36,375 nucleotides of DNA from NCBI RefSeq assembly GCF_016899725.1, contig NZ_JACLYU010000016.1:1-36375 (forward strand), read 5' to 3'. Below the pieces are notes generated by a model. It was not told where the DNA came from. It ran no database searches and saw only the letters and a program-made list of their open reading frames with translations. Positions within the stretch are counted from its first letter, which is position 1; each line of letters starts with the position of its first letter. The position numbers were made by a program, and so were the translations under genes. This DNA comes from Bifidobacterium pullorum subsp. saeculare. GTDB lineage: Bacteria; Actinomycetota; Actinomycetes; Actinomycetales; Bifidobacteriaceae. Of this stretch, positions 7,667 to 15,406 are shown in pieces.

Positions 7667-10324
7667 ATGGGCAACCAGCCGACCGACCCGACCGTCACCG
7701 ACCCCGCGGCGCCGCGCGTCATCCAGGTGCGCGGCGCCCGCGTGCACAACCTGAAGGACGTCGACGTGGACGTACCGCTGGGCGAGCTCGTCGGTGTCGC
7801 CGGCGTCTCCGGCTCCGGCAAAAGCTCGCTGGCGCTCGGCGTGCTCTACGCGGAAGGCTCCCGCCGCTACCTGGAGGCGCTGTCCACATACACGCGCCGC
7901 CGGCTCACGCAGGCGGGCCGCGCCGACGTGGACGAGGTGCTCCACGTGCCGGCGGCGCTCGCCCTGCACCAGCGGCCCAGCGTACCGGGCGTGCGCTCCA
8001 CCTTCGGCACGATGACCGAGCTGCTCAACAGCCTGCGCCTCCTGTTCTCCCGCGTGGCCTGGCACCCCTGCCCGGCATGCGGCACGTTCCACGAGCCCAC
8101 GCTCGACGTGGCGGCGGAGCGTCCGCTCGTCTGCGCGCACTGCGGCAACCGGTTCCACGGCCCCGGCGCCGAGGACCTGGCGTTCAACTCGGCGGGCGCC
8201 TGCCCCACCTGCTCGGGCACCGGCATCGTGCGCGAGGTGGACCGCGCCTCGCTCGTGCCCGACGAGTCCAAATCCATCGACGAGGGCGCGGTGCTGCCAT
8301 GGGGCTCGCTCATGTGGGACCTCATGAAGCAGGTGGCCGGCGCAATGGGCGTGCGCACGGACGTGCCGTTCCGCGACCTGACGTCCGAGGAACGCCGGAT
8401 CGTGTTCGACGGCCCCGCCGTCAAGAAGCACATCCTGTACAAGCCGAAGAAGGGCGACGAGTTCGCCGAACTGGACTTCACGTACTACAACGCCGTGTAC
8501 ACGGTGGAGAACGCGCTCGCCAAGGCCAAGGACGAGAAGGGCCTGAAGCGCGTGGCCCGCTTCCTCAAGGAGTCGCCGTGCGCCGACTGCGGCGGCACCC
8601 GCCTGTCCGAGGCCGCCAGGGCGCCACGCATCAGCCGCGGCTTCGCCTGGGACGGCGCGTCGATGACGCCGGAGGCGTCCGGCGGCGGCAAGGGGGCCGG
8701 CCTGGACCTGGGGCAGGCGACGGCGATGACCCTGGAGGAGGCCGTGCGCTGGGTGGCCGCGGTGCCGGCCACGCTGCCGGAGCCGATGCGTCCGATGGCC
8801 GTGAACATCGGCGAATCCTTCCTTGACGCGGCCCGGCGCCTGCTGGAGCTCGGCCTGGGTTATCTGTCGCTGGACCGTGCCGGCGCCACCCTGTCCACCG
8901 GCGAACGTCAGCGCGTGCAGCTGGCGCGCGCCGTGCGCAACCGGACGACAGGCGTGCTCTACGTGCTCGACGAGCCGTCGATCGGCCTGCACCCGTCGAA
9001 CGTGGACGGGCTGGTCGGCGTGATGCGCGACCTCACGGCGGATGGCAACACCGTCGTCGTGGTCGACCATGACACGCGCGTGCTCGCCTCCTGCGACCAT
9101 CTGGTCGAGATGGGGCCGGCGGCGGGCGCGGACGGCGGACGGGTCATCGCGCAAGGATCGGTGCGCGCCGTGGCGGCCGACCCGGCCAGCCGCATCGCCC
9201 CGTTCCTGCCCGAGCCGCCCGCGGACGGCAGCATGGTCGCCCCGCCCGCCCCGGCGATGCGGGTGCGCCGCCACGCCGGCACGGACACCATGTTCGACCT
9301 GGGGCGCATCCACCTGGAGACCGGCGCCCTACACACGGTGCGGCCGCTGAGCGTGGACATACCGCGCGGGCGCCTGGTGGCGGTGACGGGCATGTCCGGC
9401 TCCGGCAAGACGACACTGGTGCTGGAGACGCTGGTGCCCGCCCTGCGCGCGAAGGCCACCGGCGAGGCGCTGCCCCGCCATGTGCGCTCGCTGGAGGCGC
9501 CGGGCGTGGCCCGGGTCAACCTCATCGATGCGACGCCGATCGGCGCGAACGTGCGCTCCACGGTCGCCACGTACGCGGACATCCACGACGACCTGCGGCG
9601 CGCCTTCGCCCGCTCCGACGCGGCGAAGCAGGCCGGGTACAAGGCCGGCGACTTCTCGTACAACACGGGGCGGCTGCGCTGCCCCACCTGCGACGGCACC
9701 GGCTCGATCAGCCTGGACGTGCAGTTCCTGCCGGACGTGGAGATCGTCTGCCCGGACTGCCGCGGCAGCCGCTACGCGCCGGAGGCGGACCGCATCCGCT
9801 GCTCGTTCGCCGCCGCCGGCAGGAAGCGCGCGGCCGCCTCCGCCGCCACGGCGCACAGCCTGCCCGAGCTGCTGACGATGAGCGTGGACGAGGCATTGGA
9901 CTGCCTGACGGACCTCAAGAAAGTGCACGCCCGGCTGGAGACGCTGCACGCCCTGGGCCTGGGCTATCTGACGCTCGGCGAGCCGACGCCGGCGCTGTCG
10001 GGCGGCGAGGCGCAGCGGCTCAAGCTAGCCAGCGAGATGGGACGGGCGCAGCAGGATGCGGTGTTCGTGTTCGACGAGCCGACCATCGGCCTGCATCCGC
10101 TGGACGTGAAGGTGCTGCTGGGCGTGTTCGACACGCTGGTGGCGGCGGGCGCCACGGTCGTCGTCATCGAACATGACCTCGACGTCATCGCCAACGCCGA
10201 CTGGATCGTCGACATGGGTCCGGGAGGCGGCGTCAACGGCGGCCGCATCGTCGCCGCCGGCACCCCGGAGGCCGTGGCCGCCGACCCCGCCAGCGTCACC
10301 GGCCGCTACCTCAGGCTGGACTGA
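7667..10324 (+). CDS. UvrA-like ABC ATPase (UvrA2 / class II type)
   Basis: Protein of 885 residues with the tandem ABC layout of excinuclease subunit A. Walker A is GVSGSGKSS near residue 46 and GMSGSGKTT near residue 575. The signature motifs are LSTGERQR near 409 and LSGGEAQR near 777, followed by Walker B motifs LDEPSIGLHP and FDEPTIGLHP. Zinc-binding Cys pairs occur in the first half (CPAC, CAHC, CPTC, CADC) and in the second half (CPTCDGTGS, CPDCRGS). Only a short segment lies between the first Walker A and the zinc modules, so the UvrB-binding domain of true UvrA appears to be missing. That is the hallmark of UvrA2-type paralogues linked to DNA-damaging or intercalating drug tolerance. 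ATG 7667 has a strong AGGAGG. This is probably not the cell's only UvrA. Confidence 0.88.
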   Translation: MGNQPTDPTVTDPAAPRVIQVRGARVHNLKDVDVDVPLGELVGVAGVSGSGKSSLALGVLYAEGSRRYLEALSTYTRRRLTQAGRADVDEVLHVPAALALHQRPSVPGVRSTFGTMTELLNSLRLLFSRVAWHPCPACGTFHEPTLDVAAERPLVCAHCGNRFHGPGAEDLAFNSAGACPTCSGTGIVREVDRASLVPDESKSIDEGAVLPWGSLMWDLMKQVAGAMGVRTDVPFRDLTSEERRIVFDGPAVKKHILYKPKKGDEFAELDFTYYNAVYTVENALAKAKDEKGLKRVARFLKESPCADCGGTRLSEAARAPRISRGFAWDGASMTPEASGGGKGAGLDLGQATAMTLEEAVRWVAAVPATLPEPMRPMAVNIGESFLDAARRLLELGLGYLSLDRAGATLSTGERQRVQLARAVRNRTTGVLYVLDEPSIGLHPSNVDGLVGVMRDLTADGNTVVVVDHDTRVLASCDHLVEMGPAAGADGGRVIAQGSVRAVAADPASRIAPFLPEPPADGSMVAPPAPAMRVRRHAGTDTMFDLGRIHLETGALHTVRPLSVDIPRGRLVAVTGMSGSGKTTLVLETLVPALRAKATGEALPRHVRSLEAPGVARVNLIDATPIGANVRSTVATYADIHDDLRRAFARSDAAKQAGYKAGDFSYNTGRLRCPTCDGTGSISLDVQFLPDVEIVCPDCRGSRYAPEADRIRCSFAAAGRKRAAASAATAHSLPELLTMSVDEALDCLTDLKKVHARLETLHALGLGYLTLGEPTPALSGGEAQRLKLASEMGRAQQDAVFVFDEPTIGLHPLDVKVLLGVFDTLVAAGATVVVIEHDLDVIANADWIVDMGPGGGVNGGRIVAAGTPEAVAADPASVTGRYLRLD

Positions 10325-10354
10325 CGGCCGGGGCCGCACCGACCCCGCCGGCCG
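10325..10354. terminator. Hairpin between convergent uvrA-like gene and yqeY
   Basis: CGGCCGGGG (10325-10333) can pair with CCCC...GGCCG (10343-10354), leaving a small bulge. It fills the 36-base gap between two convergent stop codons and could serve both genes. No T-tract is present. Confidence 0.4.
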
Positions 10355-10360
10355 CGGCGG

Positions 10361-10810
10361 TCACCGGTTCAGTTCGGCCTTGACGAGGGCTGCGAGGCGT
10401 CCGCCGTCGATGGTCCTGCCGGCAAGCGCGGCGCGGGCGGCCTTGATGACGCGGCCCATGTCCTTCGGTCCGGCGGGACTGACGTCGGCGACGGCGGCGG
10501 CGATGGCCTGCGCGTAGTCGTCGTCGGTGGCGGCGGCCGGCAGGAAGGTCTCCAGGTAGTCGGCCTCGGCGGTCTCGGCGGCGGCCTTGTCGGCCACGCC
10601 CTTGCCCTCGTAGAGGGCGGCGGTGTCGCGGCGGGTCTTGACGCCCTTCTGGATGATCTTGAGGATCTCCTCGTCGGTGGCGTCGCCGCCCTTGTCGATC
10701 TCGAGGTTCTGGATGTCGGCCAGCGTCAGGTTGATCGGGTTGAGGCGGGCCTTGTCCTTGGCCTTCATCGCGGCGATCTTGGCGGCCTTCAGCGTGTCCT
10801 TCATGCCCAT
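10361..10810 (-). CDS. yqeY: GatB/YqeY-domain protein
   Basis: Small soluble protein of 149 residues matching the stand-alone YqeY/GatB-tail family, which resembles the tRNA-binding tail of the GatB amidotransferase subunit. Family-typical features are the N-terminal KDTLKAAKIAAMKAKDK helix, an EEILKIIQKGVKTRRDTAA helix and a C-terminal MGRVIKAARAALAGR segment. The exact role is unknown; a link to aminoacyl-tRNA handling is inferred from the fold. ATG 10810 is preceded by AGGAGGAAGGA, which decides the start over the longer frame. It is the last standard-composition gene before the accessory patch. Confidence 0.88.
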   Translation of the reverse strand: MGMKDTLKAAKIAAMKAKDKARLNPINLTLADIQNLEIDKGGDATDEEILKIIQKGVKTRRDTAALYEGKGVADKAAAETAEADYLETFLPAAATDDDYAQAIAAAVADVSPAGPKDMGRVIKAARAALAGRTIDGGRLAALVKAELNR

Positions 10811-10897
10811 GGCGTGTGTTCCTTCCTCCTGTGCCCCGGCCTGTCCGGGGACGTTCCGTCCGTCCACTGTACGCCGGATGCCGTGGCGTCACCGGGG

Positions 10898-11004
10898 TCA
10901 GGGCCGTTGCGTCGGGCCGGCGGCGCCGTCGAAGATGCGGGCGATGGCGTCGCGCGCCTCGTCCCTGATCCGTTCGACGGGCGGCGTGGGCACGGTATGC
11001 CACC
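10898..11004 (-). pseudogene. C-terminal fragment of an unidentified high-G+C gene
   Basis: On the minus strand one frame reads as a plausible C-terminus: RWHTVPTPPVERIRDEA, then DAIARIFDGAAGPTQ and a stop at 10898. The codon choice is typical high-G+C and the residue pattern looks like a real helical tail. Upstream, beyond about 11005, the sequence becomes the oppositely oriented bacteriocin-exporter fragment, so the rest of the gene is gone. In related genomes a metallophosphoesterase gene sits near yqeY and this could be its end, but that is a guess. Confidence 0.4.
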
Positions 11005-12060
11005 TTGCGAATGCTGTATGACGATCCTGCCGCAAGCCAGAACGCGGACAGCACGACCGGTGCGTCCAGCACGCATCTGACGGATTTCTACCGCTGGTAT
11101 GCATCCATCGAACACGAGGAAGGCGTGTATCTGGCCCATACCGAACACTACGACGCCACCAGCCTGATCAACCTGTCCGGCGCGTACTCCACCGTGCCCA
11201 CGCAGCCGTTCTGGTATTTCACCGCCTCGCCCTCCTACCTGCAATCACAGGGGTTCCCCGTTGAACAATCGCTGATTGACCGTGCGGAACAGGGCGAAGC
11301 CGTGTACCTGATCCCTTCCACGATGTCCCGGAGCGAGCGGAACCGCATGCGCGGCTATCTGACCGAAAGTGCGTTACAGCATAAAGCCTGGACGAGCGGT
11401 ATCAGCACTCCGTTCATGCGGCAGGGCGTCGTGACCGTACACACCTATCAGCCGCAGACTCCGTTGTTCACCTGGACCGATAATACGGAGTTGACGAACG
11501 AGACGACGACGCCGGTCATCCGCCTGACGACGGCGGCGAACATGACGCCGTTCGAAGCGGAAAGCCTCAACGCCACCGGACTGACCAGCAGCTATGTGAA
11601 GCTCACGGACCGTGCCGCCGGCACGTATCTCACCGCCGGCTATTGCGCCCGATACGGCATGGGGGAATATCCGCCCGTATTCAAGCCGACCGGCGACTTC
11701 ATCGCAGGATTAAGGAAGAGCGCGATCCAGCTCCTGCAGCTCTTCGGCGGCCTTGCTCTGCTCATGGGAGTGTTCCAGTTCATCGCCGTGATCGTGCTCT
11801 GCCGCATCTACGCGACCACACGCCGCGAAGCCATCGGAGTCAAACGGCTCCTAGGCCATCCGCTGTGGAGGATCTTCGGCGCGACGTTCCTCATGGTCGT
11901 CATCGTGTCGGCGGTCACGATCCTCGCCTGCATCATGCTGGGGTCGGCTGCGGGAATCGTCGCTGCGGGAATCATGCTGATCGTTCAACTCGTCACGCTG
12001 AGCTGGCAGTCACGCCGTCTCGCCACCAGCCTGCTGCGCACGCTCATCACCGCCGAATAA
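11005..12060 (+). pseudogene. 5'-truncated bacteriocin-associated membrane protein (lactococcin 972 exporter type, DUF1430-like)
   Basis: The frame encodes 351 residues: an extracytoplasmic-looking domain of about 230 residues followed by three hydrophobic helices (around 240-265, 290-315 and 320-340). This is the C-terminal half of the roughly 650-700-residue bacteriocin-associated integral membrane family that pairs with a dedicated ABC ATPase. The N-terminal signal/membrane segment and the first transmembrane block are absent. The only starts are TTG 11005 and ATG 11011, neither with a ribosome binding site, and the upstream DNA belongs to another gene on the other strand. Base composition is clearly lower in G+C than the neighbours. 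The ATPase gene follows 18 bases downstream. The product is probably non-functional. Confidence 0.65.
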
Positions 12061-12078
12061 CCACTATCAAAGGAACCC

Positions 12079-12741
12079 ATGATGACCATGAAACTCAGCA
12101 TCCGCAACCTTACTAGGCGGTTCGGCAACCGGACCATCCTCCACGACTTCTCACTCGATGTGGAAGAAGGCAGCAGCATCGCCATCACCGGGCCGTCCGG
12201 AAGCGGCAAATCCACCCTGCTCAACATGATCGGCCTGCTCGACGCCCCAACCGAGGGCACCATCGACCTTGATGGCTCGCCGCTGCCGCCCATCAACAGT
12301 GGCGCAGCCACCAGGCTCCGGCGCAACGCCATCAACTATCTCTTCCAATCCTATGCACTCATCACCGACATGACCGCGCTCGACAACGTGCTTCTCGGCA
12401 TGACATACGCACCCGGAACACGTACGGCCAAACGCCGGCAGGCCAGGGCCATGCTCGCACAAGTCGGACTTGCACACGTCATGGGTGACAAAGCCATGAC
12501 CCTCTCCGGCGGCGAACAGCAGCGGGTCGCCATGGCCAGGGCACTGCTCAAGCCCGGCGACCTCATCCTTGCCGACGAACCAACCGGCGCACTCGATCAT
12601 GATCTCGCCCAACGCGTCTTCCACGACCTGCTCACGCTCCAACGCGAATACCGCAGGACCCTGATCGTCGTCACCCACGATCCGACCATCGCCAGCCAAT
12701 GCGACCGCACCATACGACTCGAACCAGAAGAACCAGCTTGA
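12079..12741 (+). CDS. ABC transporter ATP-binding protein, bacteriocin-export type
   Basis: Complete ABC ATPase of 220 residues: Walker A GPSGSGKST near residue 38, Q-loop region YLFQSYAL, signature LSGGEQQR, Walker B LILADEPTGALDHD and a switch His in VVTHDP. It is most like the MacB/LolD subgroup and the lactococcin-972-group exporter ATPases. AAAGGAA precedes ATG 12079; a second ATG follows at 12082. It should energise the membrane partner encoded just upstream, which is truncated, so the pair is probably inactive unless an intact permease is encoded elsewhere. No bacteriocin structural gene is visible in this window. Confidence 0.87.
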   Translation: MMTMKLSIRNLTRRFGNRTILHDFSLDVEEGSSIAITGPSGSGKSTLLNMIGLLDAPTEGTIDLDGSPLPPINSGAATRLRRNAINYLFQSYALITDMTALDNVLLGMTYAPGTRTAKRRQARAMLAQVGLAHVMGDKAMTLSGGEQQRVAMARALLKPGDLILADEPTGALDHDLAQRVFHDLLTLQREYRRTLIVVTHDPTIASQCDRTIRLEPEEPA

Positions 12742-12805
12742 TAGTCATGCCCGTGCAGAGAGCGACGGCGATGTGTCGGGTTCGCACAGAGGAACGGAAT
12801 CCGTT

Positions 12806-14146
12806 TCATCGCTGCCATTCATCCGGCTTGCGGAAGGACAGGATGCCGTGCCTGTTCAGCGCCCAGGCCACGGATGTGGCAAGCCCTGCTGCGCACAGGT
12901 ATAGGGCCATGCTCTCTCCGATCATGTCTGCGACCAGGCCTCCCGCCAACGCTCCGATGGGTTCGGCCGCCAGTGCGATGACACGTTCCACCGAGCTGAC
13001 CTGCCCGAGCAGATGCTCCGGGGCGGCCACCTGCTTAACGGATTCACTGAGGACGAGGTTCACCGTCACCGTGAAACTCCAGACGAACTGGGAGACACAC
13101 ACCAGGGCAATCACCATCACGGTGCCACAGACTGCCGCATAGGCCGACAGCGGAACAAGCAGCGCCGCCAGCGCGGGAGCAAACAGCGTGGCGACGAACA
13201 GAGGACCTGCCGCCATACGCCGGATGAGGGTGCCCGCAACGACGGAGCTCACGATGCCGCCGATGCCGCTGCAGGTGGCGGCGATGCCCACCGCCAGAGG
13301 ATCCATGTGCAGTACGCGGACAACAAACACGTAGTAGATCGTGAAGAACGCGGCGGTGAAGAAATTGAACTGCCCGGCGGAGAATGCGATGGAACGGAGG
13401 ATCCGGTTCCTCCAGACAAAGCGCACACCCTGCCACACACCGTCTTCGTCACCCTTGGCAGTCTCCTCGCGGGAAGGCTCGTCCTGCTGGGGCTTGCGTT
13501 CCGGCGCTGCATTCGATTTCCGTTTCCGCCGGTCGAGCACATTGAGCAGTACCAGCACCGAGCTGCACACATACGTCACGAAATCGAACAGCAGGGACAG
13601 AGCCGCCCCGACCGCATCGAACAGCCATCCGCCCACGCTCGGGCCGATTCCCTCACCTACCGCATTGGCCCCTTCGATCAGCGAGTTGGCGTGCGGCAAG
13701 CGTTCCCTGGGCACAAGCGACACCGTGTAGCCGGTACGGGAGATATCAAACCCGAGTTCGGCAATACCAACAACCAGTAGCAACGCCAGCAGCAAAGGAA
13801 AGGAAAGAGCGCCAGACCAGAGAGCGGCGAACAGACCGAGCGTGGCGACAGCGCCGATCACATTGGATGCCAACATGGTCCTGTCGGGACCGATGCGATC
13901 GCACCACCTTCCGATATGGATGCCCAGAACAGCAGCTGCAAGGGACTCGGCTGCGTTCAGTACACCCACCTCGAACGAAGAAGCGTCCAACGTGATGACA
14001 GCGATGAGAGGAATTACTACGGCTGTCGCGTTGCTACCGGTCACCGAAATGACCTGTCCGGCCAGAACCCGTGCGAACGGTCTGGAAATGAGCACTCTGG
14101 CAAGCCAGGAACGCATACGTGCCCGCATGTCATTGGCAGTATTCAC
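12806..14146 (-). CDS. MFS transporter (multidrug/EntS-like efflux type)
   Basis: Membrane protein of about 446 residues with 12 hydrophobic helices. The loop between helices 2 and 3 has the MFS-type GRWCDRIGPDR motif, and the central loop is long and charged (KRKSNAAPERKPQQDEPSREE). It resembles proton-driven efflux proteins of the macrolide/enterobactin exporter group; the substrate is unknown. I prefer GTG 14146, which has GAGG six bases upstream, over ATG 14170, which has no ribosome binding site and adds eight residues. The gene faces the ABC ATPase convergently and shares the lower G+C of the accessory patch. A run of eight G (minus strand) lies about 60 bases upstream. Confidence 0.85.
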   Translation of the reverse strand: MNTANDMRARMRSWLARVLISRPFARVLAGQVISVTGSNATAVVIPLIAVITLDASSFEVGVLNAAESLAAAVLGIHIGRWCDRIGPDRTMLASNVIGAVATLGLFAALWSGALSFPLLLALLLVVGIAELGFDISRTGYTVSLVPRERLPHANSLIEGANAVGEGIGPSVGGWLFDAVGAALSLLFDFVTYVCSSVLVLLNVLDRRKRKSNAAPERKPQQDEPSREETAKGDEDGVWQGVRFVWRNRILRSIAFSAGQFNFFTAAFFTIYYVFVVRVLHMDPLAVGIAATCSGIGGIVSSVVAGTLIRRMAAGPLFVATLFAPALAALLVPLSAYAAVCGTVMVIALVCVSQFVWSFTVTVNLVLSESVKQVAAPEHLLGQVSSVERVIALAAEPIGALAGGLVADMIGESMALYLCAAGLATSVAWALNRHGILSFRKPDEWQR

Positions 14147-14207
14147 AACGCCTCGATTCCGTCCGACCATTGTCTGCCGAAATGGAAGCTACACGAAACC
14201 ACCGGCA

Positions 14208-14215
14208 CCCCCCCC
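14208..14215. repeat. C8/G8 homopolymer tract upstream of the MFS gene
   Basis: Eight consecutive C on the plus strand (G8 on the coding strand of the MFS gene), 61 bases before the preferred start codon. Such tracts are prone to slipped-strand length changes. The tract is outside the reading frame of the transporter, so any effect would be on transcription or on a leader. Confidence 0.6.
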
Positions 14216-14341
14216 TCATGTCCGAATAGCGTCGCCCCGTTCCCGAACCGACGCGCAGGCACGGGTCATCACTCTCAGGCAAAGCACGAGAACGGACATC
14301 GGGAGGACCTTCAACCTCTCTGTGTGGAGCATCTCCCTCGG

Positions 14342-14413
14342 TCAGGCGCCGATGTCCTCGCGCGCGTCCCCCTGCGTCCACTCCGACACATCGTAGAAGT
14401 TCTCCGCCGCCAT
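14342..14413 (-). pseudogene. 23-codon relic of a larger gene, possibly GH91 inulin fructotransferase
   Basis: The frame starts at ATG 14413 behind an excellent AAAGGAG and ends at a TGA at 14342. It begins MAAENFYDVSEW and ends GDAREDIGA. The pattern FYDVSxW...DIGA resembles, from memory, the N-terminal part of inulin fructotransferases (GH91, beta-helix), where the motif is followed by VINxIIADIK. Here the frame stops right after DIGA and no further beta-helix sequence is present within the next 170 bases. A promoter and LacI-type operator-like palindrome lie about 100 bases upstream. Alternatively it is a genuine small ORF. I favour a deletion relic. Confidence 0.4.
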
Positions 14414-14510
14414 GCTGCTCCTTTCGCTCCGGCAGCCGGCCGCCCGCACGACCGCCGCCCCACCCTCGGCCACCTGTCACCGGCGGCGCCGGCGGCAGGT
14501 CTTGAAACAG

Positions 14511-14538
14511 CGTATATCAATCGTTTAACGTACTGCAA
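14511..14538 (-). promoter_or_regulatory. Promoter with LacI-type operator-like palindrome, upstream of the relic ORF
   Basis: On the minus strand TTGCAG (14533-14538) and TATACG (14511-14516) are separated by 16 bases. Between them lies CGTTAAACG (14522-14530), a 9-base palindrome with an asymmetric centre, as in many LacI-family operators. This is the layout of a repressor-controlled sugar gene promoter. It points at the 23-codon relic, with a leader of about 90 bases. It lies in an A+T-rich pocket next to very G+C-rich DNA. Confidence 0.5.
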
Positions 14539-14593
14539 TCCGCAGGATGCGAGTGGCCCTTCCGGACGGAAGAGCAAGCCCCGGTTCCGTCCC

Positions 14594-15406
14594 TCACCCC
14601 TGCCAGCGGCGCAGCACGGAGGCGGGCACCCGGCTCGCGTCCCACCGGTAGTGGCCGGTGACCGCCATGTGGTGGCGGAAGGCGAGGTAGTCGTTCTCGC
14701 GCTGCTGCTGGCCCATGTTGTGGTCGACGAAGGGGATGCCGTCCTTGTCACGCCTGTCGGAGATGACGCCGATGTGGCGCGTGTGCTCGAACACGACGAT
14801 GTCGCCGGCCTGCCAGGCGCCATGGTCGGCGATGTCCGTGGTGAGCGTGAGCGCGTATTTGCGGAGGAACACGTCGAGCACGCCGGTGCGGCGGAAGTCG
14901 ATGTTCGGGTCCGGCCTGGGAGCGACGGCCGCGTAGGAGCCGGGGTCGGCGGCCACGTCTGCGTCGACCATGGCCTTGAGGTCGTAGCCGGCGTCGCGGA
15001 ACGCCCGCCACATCACGTCGGTGCAGGCGCCGCGGTCCGCCGGCGGATAGCCGCCCTGGTAGTAGCCGTCGTCGTAGGCGGGGCGGGCGCGGGAGTCGGC
15101 CTGCGCGCCATGGAGGATGTCGGTGTAGTCGTCGATGCCGTCGCCGTCATAGTCGACGAGGCTCGGCTGGAACGGATAATCCTTGGCCGCCTGGTCGGCC
15201 GGCATGGTCGACGCGTCCTGTGCGCCGGCTTTGTCGGCGGCGTTGCGGATGGCCCGGGCGATGGCCGCCGGACTGATGCCGCCGGACAGCTCCCCCGCGT
15301 GCCGCAGCGTGAGAACGGCGGCAGAGAAGGCCACGACCAGGATGGCCAGTCCCGCCGCCAGCGCGATGACGGTGCGACGACGGCGTCGGCCGGTACGCGC
15401 GGCCAT
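14594..15406 (-). CDS. DUF1287-family protein (NlpC/P60-like fold), membrane-anchored
   Basis: Protein of 270 residues. An arginine-rich N-terminus (RTGRRRRRT) is followed by one hydrophobic helix, so it is an anchored or secreted protein. Near residue 75 there is a DYDGDGIDD segment that looks like a calcium-binding loop. The DUF1287 core follows, with the presumed catalytic Cys in RGACTDVMWRA, an HIGVISD segment carrying a candidate His, and FVDHNMG. The family is suspected of hydrolase activity but no substrate is established. ATG 15406 overlaps the stop of the upstream glycosylase by one base (TGATG), with AGGAG upstream, so the two are translationally coupled. It is the last gene of the carboxypeptidase-glycosylase run. 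Confidence 0.8.
   Translation of the reverse strand: MAARTGRRRRRTVIALAAGLAILVVAFSAAVLTLRHAGELSGGISPAAIARAIRNAADKAGAQDASTMPADQAAKDYPFQPSLVDYDGDGIDDYTDILHGAQADSRARPAYDDGYYQGGYPPADRGACTDVMWRAFRDAGYDLKAMVDADVAADPGSYAAVAPRPDPNIDFRRTGVLDVFLRKYALTLTTDIADHGAWQAGDIVVFEHTRHIGVISDRRDKDGIPFVDHNMGQQQRENDYLAFRHHMAVTGHYRWDASRVPASVLRRWQG

Noticed and set aside
12793..12805. Palindrome AACGGAATCCGTT between the ABC ATPase and MFS genes as a terminator
   Set aside because: Six-base arms with a single-base centre cannot form a good hairpin loop, and no T-run follows.
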